Assembly (NCBI GenBank): GCA_937915775.1
Contig: CALGGQ010000348.1
Location: 1-5,375 of the forward strand
DNA from: an uncultured Clostridia bacterium
GTDB taxonomy: Bacteria > Bacillota > Clostridia > Oscillospirales > Acutalibacteraceae
Length of the DNA stretch: 5,375 bases
Reading direction: 5' to 3'
The notes below the pieces were generated by a model. That model saw only the letters and a list, made by a program, of their open reading frames with translations. It made no database searches and was not told the origin of the DNA. This document shows positions 1 through 5,375 of the stretch, piece after piece. The stretch's first letter is position 1. Each line of letters opens with the position of its first letter. The position numbers and the translations under genes were made by a program.

Positions 1-537
1 CATCCAGTTGTCGCGGTCGGTATCCTTTACGAGCGTTTCGTAATCCTTGCCGCAGTTTTCAGCCAGTATTCTGTTTAACTTTTCCTTCGTCTTAATCAGA
101 TTCTTGGCTGCAATTTCAACGTCGGTTGCCTGGCCGGTAATGCCGTTGCCGCCGACGAGCGGCTGATGAATTAAAATCTCACTGTTCGGCAACGCAATTC
201 TCTTGCCCTTTGCGCCGCTAGAAAGTAAAAACGCGCCCATACTTGCCGCCATACCGACGCAGATGGTGGAAACATCACACTTGATGTAATTCATCGTGTC
301 GTAGATAGCAAGACCTGCGGTAACACTGCCGCCCGGAGAATTGATGTAAAGGGATATATCCTTTTCACTGTCCTGGCTTTCGAGGAATAATAACTGCGCC
401 ACGACTAAGGAAGCCGTGTTATCGTCCACCTGGTCGGAGAGAACAATAATTCTGTCTGACAGCAGACGGGAAAAAATATCAACCGAGCGCTCGCCTGCGC
501 TGGACTGCTCAATTACATAAGGTACTAATGATGCCAT
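1..537 (-). CDS. clpP: ATP-dependent Clp protease proteolytic subunit ClpP (C-terminus cut by window edge)
   Basis: ClpP is the serine peptidase that forms the tetradecameric chamber fed by Clp ATPases such as ClpX or ClpC, degrading misfolded and tagged cytoplasmic proteins. The frame gives 179 residues without a stop, so roughly 15-20 C-terminal residues lie outside the window. It begins with LVPYVIEQ and continues with RSVDIFSRLLSDRII, both typical of the family. The oxyanion glycines are in NSPGGSV (66-72). The nucleophile is S99 in GMAASMGAF, the histidine is H124 in LIHQPL, and the aspartate is D176 in DTDRDNW, so the triad is complete. The loop after HQPL has three more residues than E. 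coli ClpP. The start at 537 is supported by GAAAGGA about 9 bases upstream. It follows tig on the same strand after 103 bases. The tig-clpP order usually continues into clpX and lon, which would lie beyond the left edge. No CtsR or CIRCE operator was seen upstream. Confidence 0.97.
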   Translation of the reverse strand, partial: MASLVPYVIEQSSAGERSVDIFSRLLSDRIIVLSDQVDDNTASLVVAQLLFLESQDSEKDISLYINSPGGSVTAGLAIYDTMNYIKCDVSTICVGMAASMGAFLLSSGAKGKRIALPNSEILIHQPLVGGNGITGQATDVEIAAKNLIKTKEKLNRILAENCGKDYETLVKDTDRDNWM

Positions 538-593
538 TCAATCATATCCTTTCGTCATATTTTGTGATAATTTTGTAACCTTTATGCGTGAAA

Positions 594-618
594 TTAATGG
601 GCGATAAACGCCCATTAA
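594..618 (-). terminator. Perfect 10-bp hairpin between tig and clpP (terminator, attenuator or processing site)
   Basis: The arms TTAATGGGCG and CGCCCATTAA (594-603 and 609-618) are exact reverse complements around a five-base loop. The hairpin starts about 22 bases after the tig stop. Read on the minus strand the stem already ends in TTAA and is followed by TTTCACG, so the U-rich tail is short and interrupted. It could be a weak intrinsic terminator that lowers clpP expression relative to tig, or an RNA-stabilising or processing stem at the end of the tig message. The structure is seen directly; its activity is inferred. Confidence 0.6.
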
Positions 619-640
619 AATTCATTGCTTATGCTTTCAT

Positions 641-1924
641 TTATGCTTTCTTTGCTGCGTCAACCACAAAGTCAATCGCCTTTCTCGTTACGATGTCGGC
701 GCTGATATTCTCAAGCGGAACGGCTGCCTTAATCTGCTCAGCCTCCATAGAATACTGCTCGGCAAGTTTATTGACTTCCTCGTCAATTTCTTCTTCGCTT
801 GCCTCAATGCTTTCGAGCTTTGCGATTTCATCCAGCGCAAGCTGTACCTTCACCTGCTTCTTGGCAAGGTCAGAGAACGTTGCTCTGAAATCGTCCATCG
901 ACTGACCCATATACTGAAGATAAGTGTTGAGGTCAAGTCCCTGCATCTGCAGTCTGTATGCGTTGTCCTGCACGATTTCATCGAGCTTCTGCTCATTCAT
1001 GCACTCCGGAACTTCCGCTTCCATATCGTCAATAATCTTTTCAAGAACAGCGTTTTCGAAATCTCTCTTGGCGTCCTTTTCCTTGCGTTCGGAGATTTCC
1101 TTCTTCAGCTTTTCCTTCAGCTCGTCAAGAGTGTCAACCTCATCGTCAACATCCTTGGCAAATTCATCGTCAAGCTCAGGCAGCTCCTTGTGCTTGATTT
1201 CGTGAATCTTGCACTTAAAGACGGCGTCCTTACCGGCAAGCTCCTCGGCATATTCCTCCGGGAAGGTAACGTTAACATCGAATTCCTCGTCAACACTGTG
1301 ACCGGCAACCTGCTCCTCAAAGCCGGGAATGAACTGACCGCTGCCGAGTTCAAGCGGGAAGTTTTCGCCCTTGCCGCCTTCAAATGCCTCGCCGTCAACA
1401 AAGCCTTCAAAATCAATCTCAGCCGTGTCGCCCATTTCAGCTGCTCTGTCCTCAACGGTAATCAGACGGCTGTTTCTCTCTTGCATGCTCTTGAGTTCAT
1501 TATCAATGTCCTCGTCGCTGGCTTCTGTTTCGCCGTAGGTCGCTTCAACGCCCTTGTATTCGCCGAGCTTCACTTCGGGATACGTCGTCAGCTTCATCTT
1601 CATCTCAACACCGTCTGCCTTATTCATCACCGGAATGGTGAGGTCAAACGGCTGGTCAACGACTTTCAGCCCTGCCTCGTCAATAGCAGACTGAACAGCG
1701 TCAGGATAAACGAGTTCAAGCGCATCCTCATAAAAAGCATTCTCGCCGTATACCTTTTCAATCATTCCCTGCGTTGCCTTGCCCTTGCGGAAGCCAGGAA
1801 CGGTAATGGTCTTTCTTTGCTTTAAATAAGCCTGTTTGGTAGCATCGGTAAACGTAGCGGCATCAACCGTCACTTCGATTTCATACGTATTTGTGTCAAC
1901 TTTATTACATGATTTCAGTGCCAT
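641..1924 (-). CDS. tig: Trigger factor, ribosome-bound chaperone and peptidyl-prolyl isomerase
   Basis: Trigger factor docks at the ribosomal exit tunnel and shields and folds nascent chains in the cytoplasm. The 427-residue length is normal for Firmicutes. The N-terminal ribosome-binding domain (about 1-145) carries the signature loop PGFRKGKA at 43-50, whose GFRK contacts ribosomal protein L23. The FKBP-like isomerase domain (about 160-245) starts at GDTAEIDFEGFVDG and includes LGSGQFIPGFEEQVAG (193-208). The rest is the helical C-terminal chaperone body, rich in Glu and Lys, ending in DAAKKA. In most family members a proline follows GFRKGKA or GFRKGKV; here a threonine (T51) occupies that position. 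The start at 1924 is fixed by an excellent AGGAGG eight bases upstream. The gene has its own promoter and lies upstream of clpP, with a hairpin between them. Confidence 0.98.
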   Translation of the reverse strand: MALKSCNKVDTNTYEIEVTVDAATFTDATKQAYLKQRKTITVPGFRKGKATQGMIEKVYGENAFYEDALELVYPDAVQSAIDEAGLKVVDQPFDLTIPVMNKADGVEMKMKLTTYPEVKLGEYKGVEATYGETEASDEDIDNELKSMQERNSRLITVEDRAAEMGDTAEIDFEGFVDGEAFEGGKGENFPLELGSGQFIPGFEEQVAGHSVDEEFDVNVTFPEEYAEELAGKDAVFKCKIHEIKHKELPELDDEFAKDVDDEVDTLDELKEKLKKEISERKEKDAKRDFENAVLEKIIDDMEAEVPECMNEQKLDEIVQDNAYRLQMQGLDLNTYLQYMGQSMDDFRATFSDLAKKQVKVQLALDEIAKLESIEASEEEIDEEVNKLAEQYSMEAEQIKAAVPLENISADIVTRKAIDFVVDAAKKA

Positions 1925-1965
1925 ATGCTGGACCTCCTAAGTATTGTTAAAATCATAACGCAAGC

Positions 1966-1994
1966 ATTATAACATAACGCAAAATAAAATACAA
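1966..1994 (-). promoter_or_regulatory. Sigma-A-type promoter of tig, extended -10
   Basis: Read on the minus strand, a perfect TATAAT (1971 to 1966) is preceded by TG one base away, forming an extended -10. A -35-like TTGTAT (1994 to 1989) lies exactly 17 bases upstream. Transcription would begin near 1959, giving a leader of about 35 bases that contains the AGGAGG site. The -35 sits only three bases after the tandem stop TAA-TAG of the upstream phosphoesterase gene. The direct repeat GCGTTATG occurs on both sides of the -10 (1980-1973 and 1961-1954). Confidence 0.75.
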
Positions 1995-1997
1995 CTA

Positions 1998-2681
1998 TTA
2001 TTTTTTAATTAATAAAGGCATAAAGCCGAGCTTGTCGCAGGATATCAGATGAAACGAGATACCGTCAACCGTGCCGTTAAACGCCATCTGAGCGGCGATG
2101 CCGTGCAGATGCCCGAAGTAGCAATCTTTGATGTGATGCTCTCTGAGCAAATCCAAAATTTCCTCGCAGCGTGAATCCATTGTCAGAGGCGGGTAGTGCA
2201 GAAAGACAATCTTTTCCTCACACGCTGCACTTTCCAGCGAGGTTCTCAGCCTGCCGACCTCACGCGCCAGCACCTTTTCATCATGCGCTTCCTCGGTTTC
2301 AAACATCCATCCCCTGCTTCCGCAGAGCGAAACGCCCTCAACCTCATAAGAATTATTGTGCAGAATTTTGATGCTGTCAAACCCGTTTTCCGCAATAAAT
2401 TGATTCATTTTAGTTGCGGTGTTCCACCAGTAATCGTGGTTGCCCTTGAGGATAATCTTCTTGCCGGGCAGGCTGTGCAGAAAGGCAAAGTCCTCTTTCA
2501 GCTCGTCAAAGTTCATCGCCCAGCTGATATCGCCCGCAATCACCACGGTGTCCGAATCGTCTATTAACTTTTTCCAGTTGTTTTCGATACGCGATACATA
2601 ATCCTTCCAGCCGGGAAAGGAATCCATCGGCTTGTCGGTACCGAAGGATAAATGCGTATCCGCAATGGCAAAAATTGACAT
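1998..2681 (-). CDS. Metallophosphoesterase, COG1768-type predicted phosphohydrolase
   Basis: This 227-residue cytoplasmic protein belongs to the calcineurin-like metallophosphoesterase superfamily, enzymes that use two metal ions to hydrolyse phosphoesters. The motifs appear in order: DTH at 8-10, GD at 50-51 in IAGDISWAMN, GNHD at 80-83 followed by YWW, H162 in FLHYPP, and GHLHG at 190-194. All metal ligands expected for the fold are therefore present. GDISWAM and GNHDYWW are typical of the COG1768 group, whose substrate is not known to me. There is no signal peptide or membrane segment. The start at 2681 has AAGGAG about six bases upstream. The gene is divergent from the DUF1540 gene with a 49-base gap, and it ends in tandem stops TAA-TAG directly before the tig promoter. 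No intrinsic terminator is visible, so readthrough into tig is possible. The fold assignment is firm; the biological role is unknown. Confidence 0.93.
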   Translation of the reverse strand: MSIFAIADTHLSFGTDKPMDSFPGWKDYVSRIENNWKKLIDDSDTVVIAGDISWAMNFDELKEDFAFLHSLPGKKIILKGNHDYWWNTATKMNQFIAENGFDSIKILHNNSYEVEGVSLCGSRGWMFETEEAHDEKVLAREVGRLRTSLESAACEEKIVFLHYPPLTMDSRCEEILDLLREHHIKDCYFGHLHGIAAQMAFNGTVDGISFHLISCDKLGFMPLLIKK

Positions 2682-2706
2682 ACAATTCTCCTTATATCTT
2701 GCAAAG

Positions 2707-2735
2707 AATATAGTGAAGGGAGTGAAAACGATGAA
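2707..2735 (-). promoter_or_regulatory. Candidate promoter of the metallophosphoesterase gene
   Basis: On the minus strand TATATT (2712 to 2707) differs from the -10 consensus at one position. TTCATC (2735 to 2730), a weak -35 match, lies 17 bases upstream. Transcription would start near 2700, leaving the AAGGAG site (2693 to 2688) inside a leader of about 19 bases. The element overlaps the Shine-Dalgarno site and start codon of the divergent DUF1540 gene, so transcription of the two genes might interfere. The weak -35 keeps confidence low. Confidence 0.35.
2716..2722 (+). promoter_or_regulatory. Ribosome binding site that sets the DUF1540 start
   Basis: AAGGGAG lies eight bases before the ATG at 2731. 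It supports starting the small protein there rather than at the upstream in-frame ATG at 2632, which lies inside the opposite-strand phosphoesterase gene and lacks a comparable site. Confidence 0.75.
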
Positions 2736-2898
2736 GGAAATTAAAGGAATTAACTGCGAAGTTAAAAACTGCGTTTTTCATGACAAGGACAATAACTGCC
2801 TTGCCGGCAGTATTAAGGTCGGCAGCCCGAATGCCATTCATGAAAGCGAAACGAAGTGCGAAACCTTTGAGTGCAGCGAAGACTGCCGCTGTGAATAA
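2731..2898 (+). CDS. DUF1540 small cysteine-rich protein
   Basis: The 55-residue product matches the DUF1540 pattern common in Clostridia and Bacilli: an INCEVKNC start, a central CLAGSIKVG segment and a SETKCETFE end. The four family cysteines are C9, C14, C23 and C43, spaced as in a small metal-binding knuckle. Three extra cysteines, C48, C52 and C54, form an acidic C-terminal tail. H17 and H37 could also bind metal. The family has no established function that I know of; metal binding is an inference from the cysteines. There is no signal peptide or membrane segment. The frame remains open upstream to an ATG at 2632, but the ribosome site before 2731 and the overlap with the phosphoesterase gene favour the short form. 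The gene is divergent from the phosphoesterase gene and convergent with thrC, ending before a strong shared terminator. No convincing promoter was found for it. Confidence 0.88.
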   Translation: MKEIKGINCEVKNCVFHDKDNNCLAGSIKVGSPNAIHESETKCETFECSEDCRCE

Positions 2899-2907
2899 TA
2901 CAAGAAA

Positions 2908-2932
2908 GGGCGGCATGTGACCGCCCGTTTTT
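2908..2932. terminator. Bidirectional intrinsic terminator between the DUF1540 gene and thrC
   Basis: GGGCGG (2908-2913) pairs with CCGCCC (2921-2926) around a seven-base loop. On the plus strand it is followed by GTTTTT, ending the DUF1540 transcript. On the minus strand it starts about eight bases after the thrC stop and is followed by TTTCTT, so it can also end the thrC transcript. This fits the convergent arrangement of the two genes. Confidence 0.88.
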
Positions 2933-2933
2933 C

Positions 2934-4430
2934 TTACAGGTTGAGGAGCTTAAATACCATCTCGCTCATATGCTCCCTGTCGCAAACACTGCTGTGCAGC
3001 ACCGCTTTGTTTTTCAGCGACTGCAGCGGCGCAGGAACGGCTGTGCCGGTTTTTTCAAACAGGGCGTCAACCATCTCGAATTCATCAAGCAGAGGCGTTG
3101 TGCCGCCGTTCACAGCCGTTAAAACGCTCTTTGAAAACTTATAGGGCGATGCGGTGGAATCAATCACCGTCGGAATGTCGTCACCCGTCGCATTTACATA
3201 ATCAGCGTACACTTTCAGCGCCACAGCCGTGTGCGTATCGGAAAGATAGCCGAAGGAATCAAAATGCTGCTTGATGGTATCGTAAACGGCATTTTCATCG
3301 CAGCAGCCCGCAGTAAAATAAGCCTGAATCGTATCAATCACAGCTTCGGTAACAATATATTTGCCGCTGTCACTAAGCGACGCCATCAGCTCTCTGACAT
3401 AGGCGTCATCATCACCGGCAGCGTGGTATAAAAGCCGCTCCAAATTCGAGGAAATCAGAATATCCATCGACGGAGAGGAGGTTGTGTAAAACTGCCTGTT
3501 TTTATTATATTCGCCGCTGGTTAAAAAGTCCGTCAGCACGTTGTTAGAGTTCGAGGCACAGACTAATTTCTTAATCGGCAGGCCCATTCTTTTGGCGTAA
3601 TAGCCGGCGAGAATATTGCCGAAATTACCCGTCGGTACCACGACGTTAATCTCGTCGCCGAGCGCGATTCTTCCCTGCTCCAGCAAATCGCAGTAAGCAG
3701 AGAAATAATACACGATCTGCGGTACAAGACGTCCCCAGTTAATCGAGTTCGCTGAGGAGAACATCATATTCTTAGCCGCAAGCTCGCGCTTAATTTCGTC
3801 ATTGGTAAAGATAGCCTTGACGGCACTCTGCGCGTCATCAAAATTACCCTTGATGGCGCAGACGGCAACATTGCTGCCCTCCTGCGTGGTCATCTGCAGC
3901 TTCTGCATCGGTGACACACCGTCAACGGGATAAAAGACCAATATTTTAGTATTCTCAACGTCCTTAAAGCCCTCTAACGCCGCCTTGCCGGTATCGCCCG
4001 AGGTCGCAACCAAAATGACAATCGTCTTGCCCTCGGCAGTCTTTTTTGCCGATACCGTCATCAGATACGGCAGCAGCTGCAGCGCCATATCCTTAAAGGC
4101 ACAGGTCGGTCCGTGCCACAGCTCCAGCACATTCTCGTTAGCGTTGATGTTCACCGTCGGCGCGATTTTGGCGCTGGAAAACTTAGACGCTTCATAAGCG
4201 CCTGTCACGCAGTAATCAAGTTCCTCCTCCGTAAAATCGGTGAGGTATTCTTTCAGCACGGTTTTTGCTCTGTCAATGTAGGACATTGCCGCCATGTCCC
4301 CGATTTTTTCAAGCGAAAAGGCAGGAAATTCGCAGGGTACGAAAAGGCCGCCCTCATCGCTGATACCCTTGGCAATCGCCTGCGCCGCCGTCACGCGGAT
4401 GCTGTTATCTCTGGTTGATGTATAAAGCAT
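2934..4430 (-). CDS. thrC: Threonine synthase (PLP-dependent)
   Basis: Threonine synthase converts O-phospho-L-homoserine to L-threonine, the last step of threonine biosynthesis, in the cytoplasm. The 498 residues match the long form of the family that also includes E. coli and yeast enzymes. The N-terminal domain (about 1-90) includes SDEGGLFVP at 24-32. The PLP Schiff-base lysine is K113 in HGPTCAFKDMALQ. The cofactor phosphate loop appears as ATSGDTG at 142-148, and PTGNFGN at 266-272 is another cofactor-site motif. DTHTAVA at 398-404 lies in the C-terminal part. All these are intact, so the enzyme should be active. The start at 4430 follows AGGAG by six bases. Other threonine genes such as hom or thrB are not adjacent here. 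It has its own promoter overlapping the end of yraN and ends at a bidirectional terminator. No T-box or attenuator is visible in the short leader. Confidence 0.97.
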   Translation of the reverse strand: MLYTSTRDNSIRVTAAQAIAKGISDEGGLFVPCEFPAFSLEKIGDMAAMSYIDRAKTVLKEYLTDFTEEELDYCVTGAYEASKFSSAKIAPTVNINANENVLELWHGPTCAFKDMALQLLPYLMTVSAKKTAEGKTIVILVATSGDTGKAALEGFKDVENTKILVFYPVDGVSPMQKLQMTTQEGSNVAVCAIKGNFDDAQSAVKAIFTNDEIKRELAAKNMMFSSANSINWGRLVPQIVYYFSAYCDLLEQGRIALGDEINVVVPTGNFGNILAGYYAKRMGLPIKKLVCASNSNNVLTDFLTSGEYNKNRQFYTTSSPSMDILISSNLERLLYHAAGDDDAYVRELMASLSDSGKYIVTEAVIDTIQAYFTAGCCDENAVYDTIKQHFDSFGYLSDTHTAVALKVYADYVNATGDDIPTVIDSTASPYKFSKSVLTAVNGGTTPLLDEFEMVDALFEKTGTAVPAPLQSLKNKAVLHSSVCDREHMSEMVFKLLNL

Positions 4431-4464
4431 AATGTTCTCCTATAGTATGGTAATTCAAATCCTT

Positions 4465-4493
4465 ATTTTACCTTATATCAAACGCATTTTCAA
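4465..4493 (-). promoter_or_regulatory. Sigma-A-type promoter of thrC, overlapping the end of yraN
   Basis: On the minus strand TTGAAA (4493 to 4488) and TAAAAT (4470 to 4465) are each one base from consensus and are separated by exactly 17 bases. The -35 falls in the last yraN codons, and the first three bases of the -10 are the yraN stop codon TAA. Transcription would begin near 4458, giving a leader of about 28 bases that contains the thrC ribosome site. Confidence 0.75.
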
Positions 4494-4818
4494 GATGTTT
4501 TATGGATTTTACCTCGTCTTTTTCGCAGATAACCTCCACCACATCAAAACGCGGCTGCAGCTTGGTCGGATAACGGTTCAGATAATCGTGTGCGGCAAGG
4601 AAAATCCGTTGCTGCTTGTATTCATCTATGAACTCACGCGGTGCTGCAATCGCGTCTGCCTCGCGCTTTTTTACCTCAACAAAGACGATATAACACTTTC
4701 GTTTCAGAACCAGATCCAACTCGCCGTAGCGCGTGTGATAGTTAAAATCCAGCAGCTTATAATGTTTATCGCGCAGGTAGTTGGCGGCAATGCGCTCCGC
4801 TTTTGCTCCGTCAATCAT
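4468..4818 (-). CDS. yraN: UPF0102 family protein YraN, predicted nuclease fold
   Basis: The 116-residue product fits the UPF0102/YraN family, small proteins with a restriction-endonuclease-like fold and no settled cellular role. Visible family features are G4 with A7-E8 near the N-terminus, GELDLV at 32-37, VFVEVKKR at 45-52 and RFDVVEV at 90-96. D35, E48 and K50 form the D...ExK arrangement of PD-(D/E)xK nucleases, so catalytic residues are retained. Length is normal for the family. The start at 4818 overlaps the rnhB stop as ATGA, which suggests translational coupling and one transcript. The rnhB-yraN pairing is common in Firmicutes. The final codons and stop also carry the thrC promoter. 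Nuclease activity is inferred from the motif only. Confidence 0.92.
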   Translation of the reverse strand: MIDGAKAERIAANYLRDKHYKLLDFNYHTRYGELDLVLKRKCYIVFVEVKKREADAIAAPREFIDEYKQQRIFLAAHDYLNRYPTKLQPRFDVVEVICEKDEVKSIKHLENAFDIR

Positions 4819-5246
4819 TTCTTTTCATACCACGTTCTTAAAAAGGTTTGGCGATGAATCGGGCTGGCGCCGTATACATCCAGCATTTCATAGTGCAGCT
4901 TTGTGCCGTAGCCCTTGTGCTTTTCAAACTGATACTGCGGGTACTGCTGCGCCATTTCCAGCATAAACCTGTCCCTTGACACCTTGGCAAGAATAGACGC
5001 TGCCGCCACGGAAGCAGACCGCGCGTCACCCTTGATAATCGTTTCACCCGAAATAGCAAGCGGCGGCATACGGTTGCCGTCAATCAGCGCATAATCGGCA
5101 GGAACGGTCAGCCCTTCCACGGCGCGCCGCATCGCCAGATACGTCGCTTCCAGAATATTAATTTCATCTATTTCTTCTGCTGTAGCAAAGGCAACGGAAT
5201 ACGCCAGCGCTTCTTCTTTAATTATATCAAAAAGCGCTTCACGCCG
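4815..5246 (-). CDS. rnhB: Ribonuclease HII, C-terminal portion; N-terminus missing or replaced
   Basis: RNase HII cleaves the RNA strand of RNA-DNA hybrids and initiates removal of single ribonucleotides from DNA. The supported part covers about 143 residues from RREALFDIIKEEALAY through EEIDEINILEATYLAMRRAVEGL to the C-terminus. Counting from the internal methionine at 5132, it has LIDGNRMP with active-site D18, IIKGD with active-site D36, AAASILAKVSRD, HKGYGTK and SPIHRQTF. Upstream the frame remains open to the window edge at 5375, so a gene caller may extend it. However, the 45 or so residues there lack the expected DSKKL and DEAGRG motifs, and base composition changes sharply. The first catalytic Asp-Glu pair is therefore absent from what can be read. 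The gene is either joined to foreign sequence in the assembly or truly interrupted. Starting at the ATG at 5132 would remove conserved residues and is not credible. It overlaps yraN by four bases. Confidence 0.88.
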   Translation of the reverse strand, partial: RREALFDIIKEEALAYSVAFATAEEIDEINILEATYLAMRRAVEGLTVPADYALIDGNRMPPLAISGETIIKGDARSASVAAASILAKVSRDRFMLEMAQQYPQYQFEKHKGYGTKLHYEMLDVYGASPIHRQTFLRTWYEKK

Positions 5247-5375
5247 TTGACTCGCGCGCAGGTGCGCTCGATTCTCGACGAATTCGCCAATCAGGGCAAG
5301 GGCTTCACAGACGCATCGCGCGCGGAAATCTCCTACGAGGAATGGCAGGCGGGGCAGGCGACGGCGCGCATGAGC
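5247..5375 (+). CDS. GC-rich open frame of unknown identity, partial, possibly foreign to the contig
   Basis: The plus frame starting at 5247 is open for 43 codons to the window edge and could extend back to about 5235. By hand count 35 of 43 third positions are G or C (about 81%), and the 5251-5375 stretch is about 66% GC against about 40% for 5131-5240. The translation begins LTRAQVRSILDEF and later contains ISYEEWQAGQ, an ordinary soluble-protein composition. I do not recognise the family. Two other minus-strand frames contain stops, and the third is the rnhB frame, which shows no RNase HII motifs here. The pattern looks like an internal piece of a gene from a high-GC genome. No start codon or ribosome site is claimed. 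Confidence 0.35.
   Translation, partial: MTRAQVRSILDEFANQGKGFTDASRAEISYEEWQAGQATARMS

Noticed and set aside
538..593. CtsR or CIRCE heat-shock operator upstream of clpP
   Set aside because: I looked for GGTCAAA heptad repeats and the TTAGCACTC inverted repeat and found neither in this AT-rich stretch.
1117..1455. Minus-strand 112-codon frame within tig
   Set aside because: It is an alternate frame of tig with a low-complexity translation rich in Leu, Arg and Ser, typical of out-of-frame reading.
1190..1825. Long 211-codon plus-strand open frame opposite tig
   Set aside because: It is the antisense shadow of trigger factor, whose full domain structure is clear. The frame has no ribosome site or recognisable family.
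2196..2567. Plus-strand frame opposite the phosphoesterase gene
   Set aside because: The minus strand encodes all metallophosphoesterase motifs over the same stretch; the plus frame shows no family features.
2675..2680. Perfect TTGACA as a -35 for the DUF1540 gene
   Set aside because: At 17 bases downstream there is only CTTGCA, and the nearby TATATC and TATAGT are at spacings of 12 and 28. The latter would also place the start inside the ribosome site. The hexamer is explained by the phosphoesterase start codons on the other strand.
2632..2730. N-terminal extension of the DUF1540 protein to an ATG at 2632
   Set aside because: It would run antisense through the start of the phosphoesterase gene, lacks a ribosome site, and the added residues do not belong to the DUF1540 pattern. 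AAGGGAG before 2731 supports the shorter form.
4432..4857. Plus-strand 141-codon frame opposite yraN
   Set aside because: It is antisense to yraN and to the rnhB 3' end. It has hydrophobic runs but no ribosome site, and the opposite strand has clear family motifs.
1..5375. CRISPR array, tRNA or rRNA gene, insertion sequence ends, or a defence system
   Set aside because: There are no regularly spaced repeats, no cloverleaf or rRNA-like segment, and no transposase or defence gene. The readable part is ordinary housekeeping DNA.

Overview
The window looks like a chromosomal housekeeping region from a low-to-moderate GC Firmicute, most likely a Clostridia member of the Oscillospiraceae/Ruminococcaceae type. 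That placement is an inference from three things: Shine-Dalgarno sites of the AGGAGG type in front of most genes, the tig-clpP and rnhB-yraN neighbourhoods, and a DUF1540 small protein. No database search was possible.

Nearly all genes lie on the minus strand, so they are read from right to left. The order is a 3' part of rnhB (RNase HII), then yraN (UPF0102 nuclease-fold protein) overlapping it by ATGA, then thrC (threonine synthase) from its own promoter. A short plus-strand gene for a 55-residue DUF1540 cysteine-rich protein sits next. It is convergent with thrC, sharing a bidirectional hairpin terminator, and divergent from a COG1768-type metallophosphoesterase gene. After that come tig (trigger factor), with a strong extended -10 promoter, and clpP (ATP-dependent protease subunit), whose last residues fall beyond the left edge. 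A perfect 10-bp hairpin lies between tig and clpP.

Functionally, tig and clpP form a protein folding and turnover unit. rnhB and yraN form a nucleic-acid processing pair. thrC closes the threonine biosynthetic pathway. The phosphoesterase and the DUF1540 protein have no known physiological role that the sequence reveals. The promoters of thrC and tig are packed against or inside the 3' ends of the upstream genes. There is no gap over about 105 bases without a gene up to position 5246.

The oddest part is the right edge. At about 5235-5255 the rnhB homology stops abruptly. The last 125 bases jump to about 66% GC (hand count) and read best as a GC-rich open frame on the plus strand. The RNase HII N-terminal catalytic motifs are missing where they should be. 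This is best explained by a chimeric contig end or an insertion in rnhB. I see no convincing undescribed biological system in the rest of the window.
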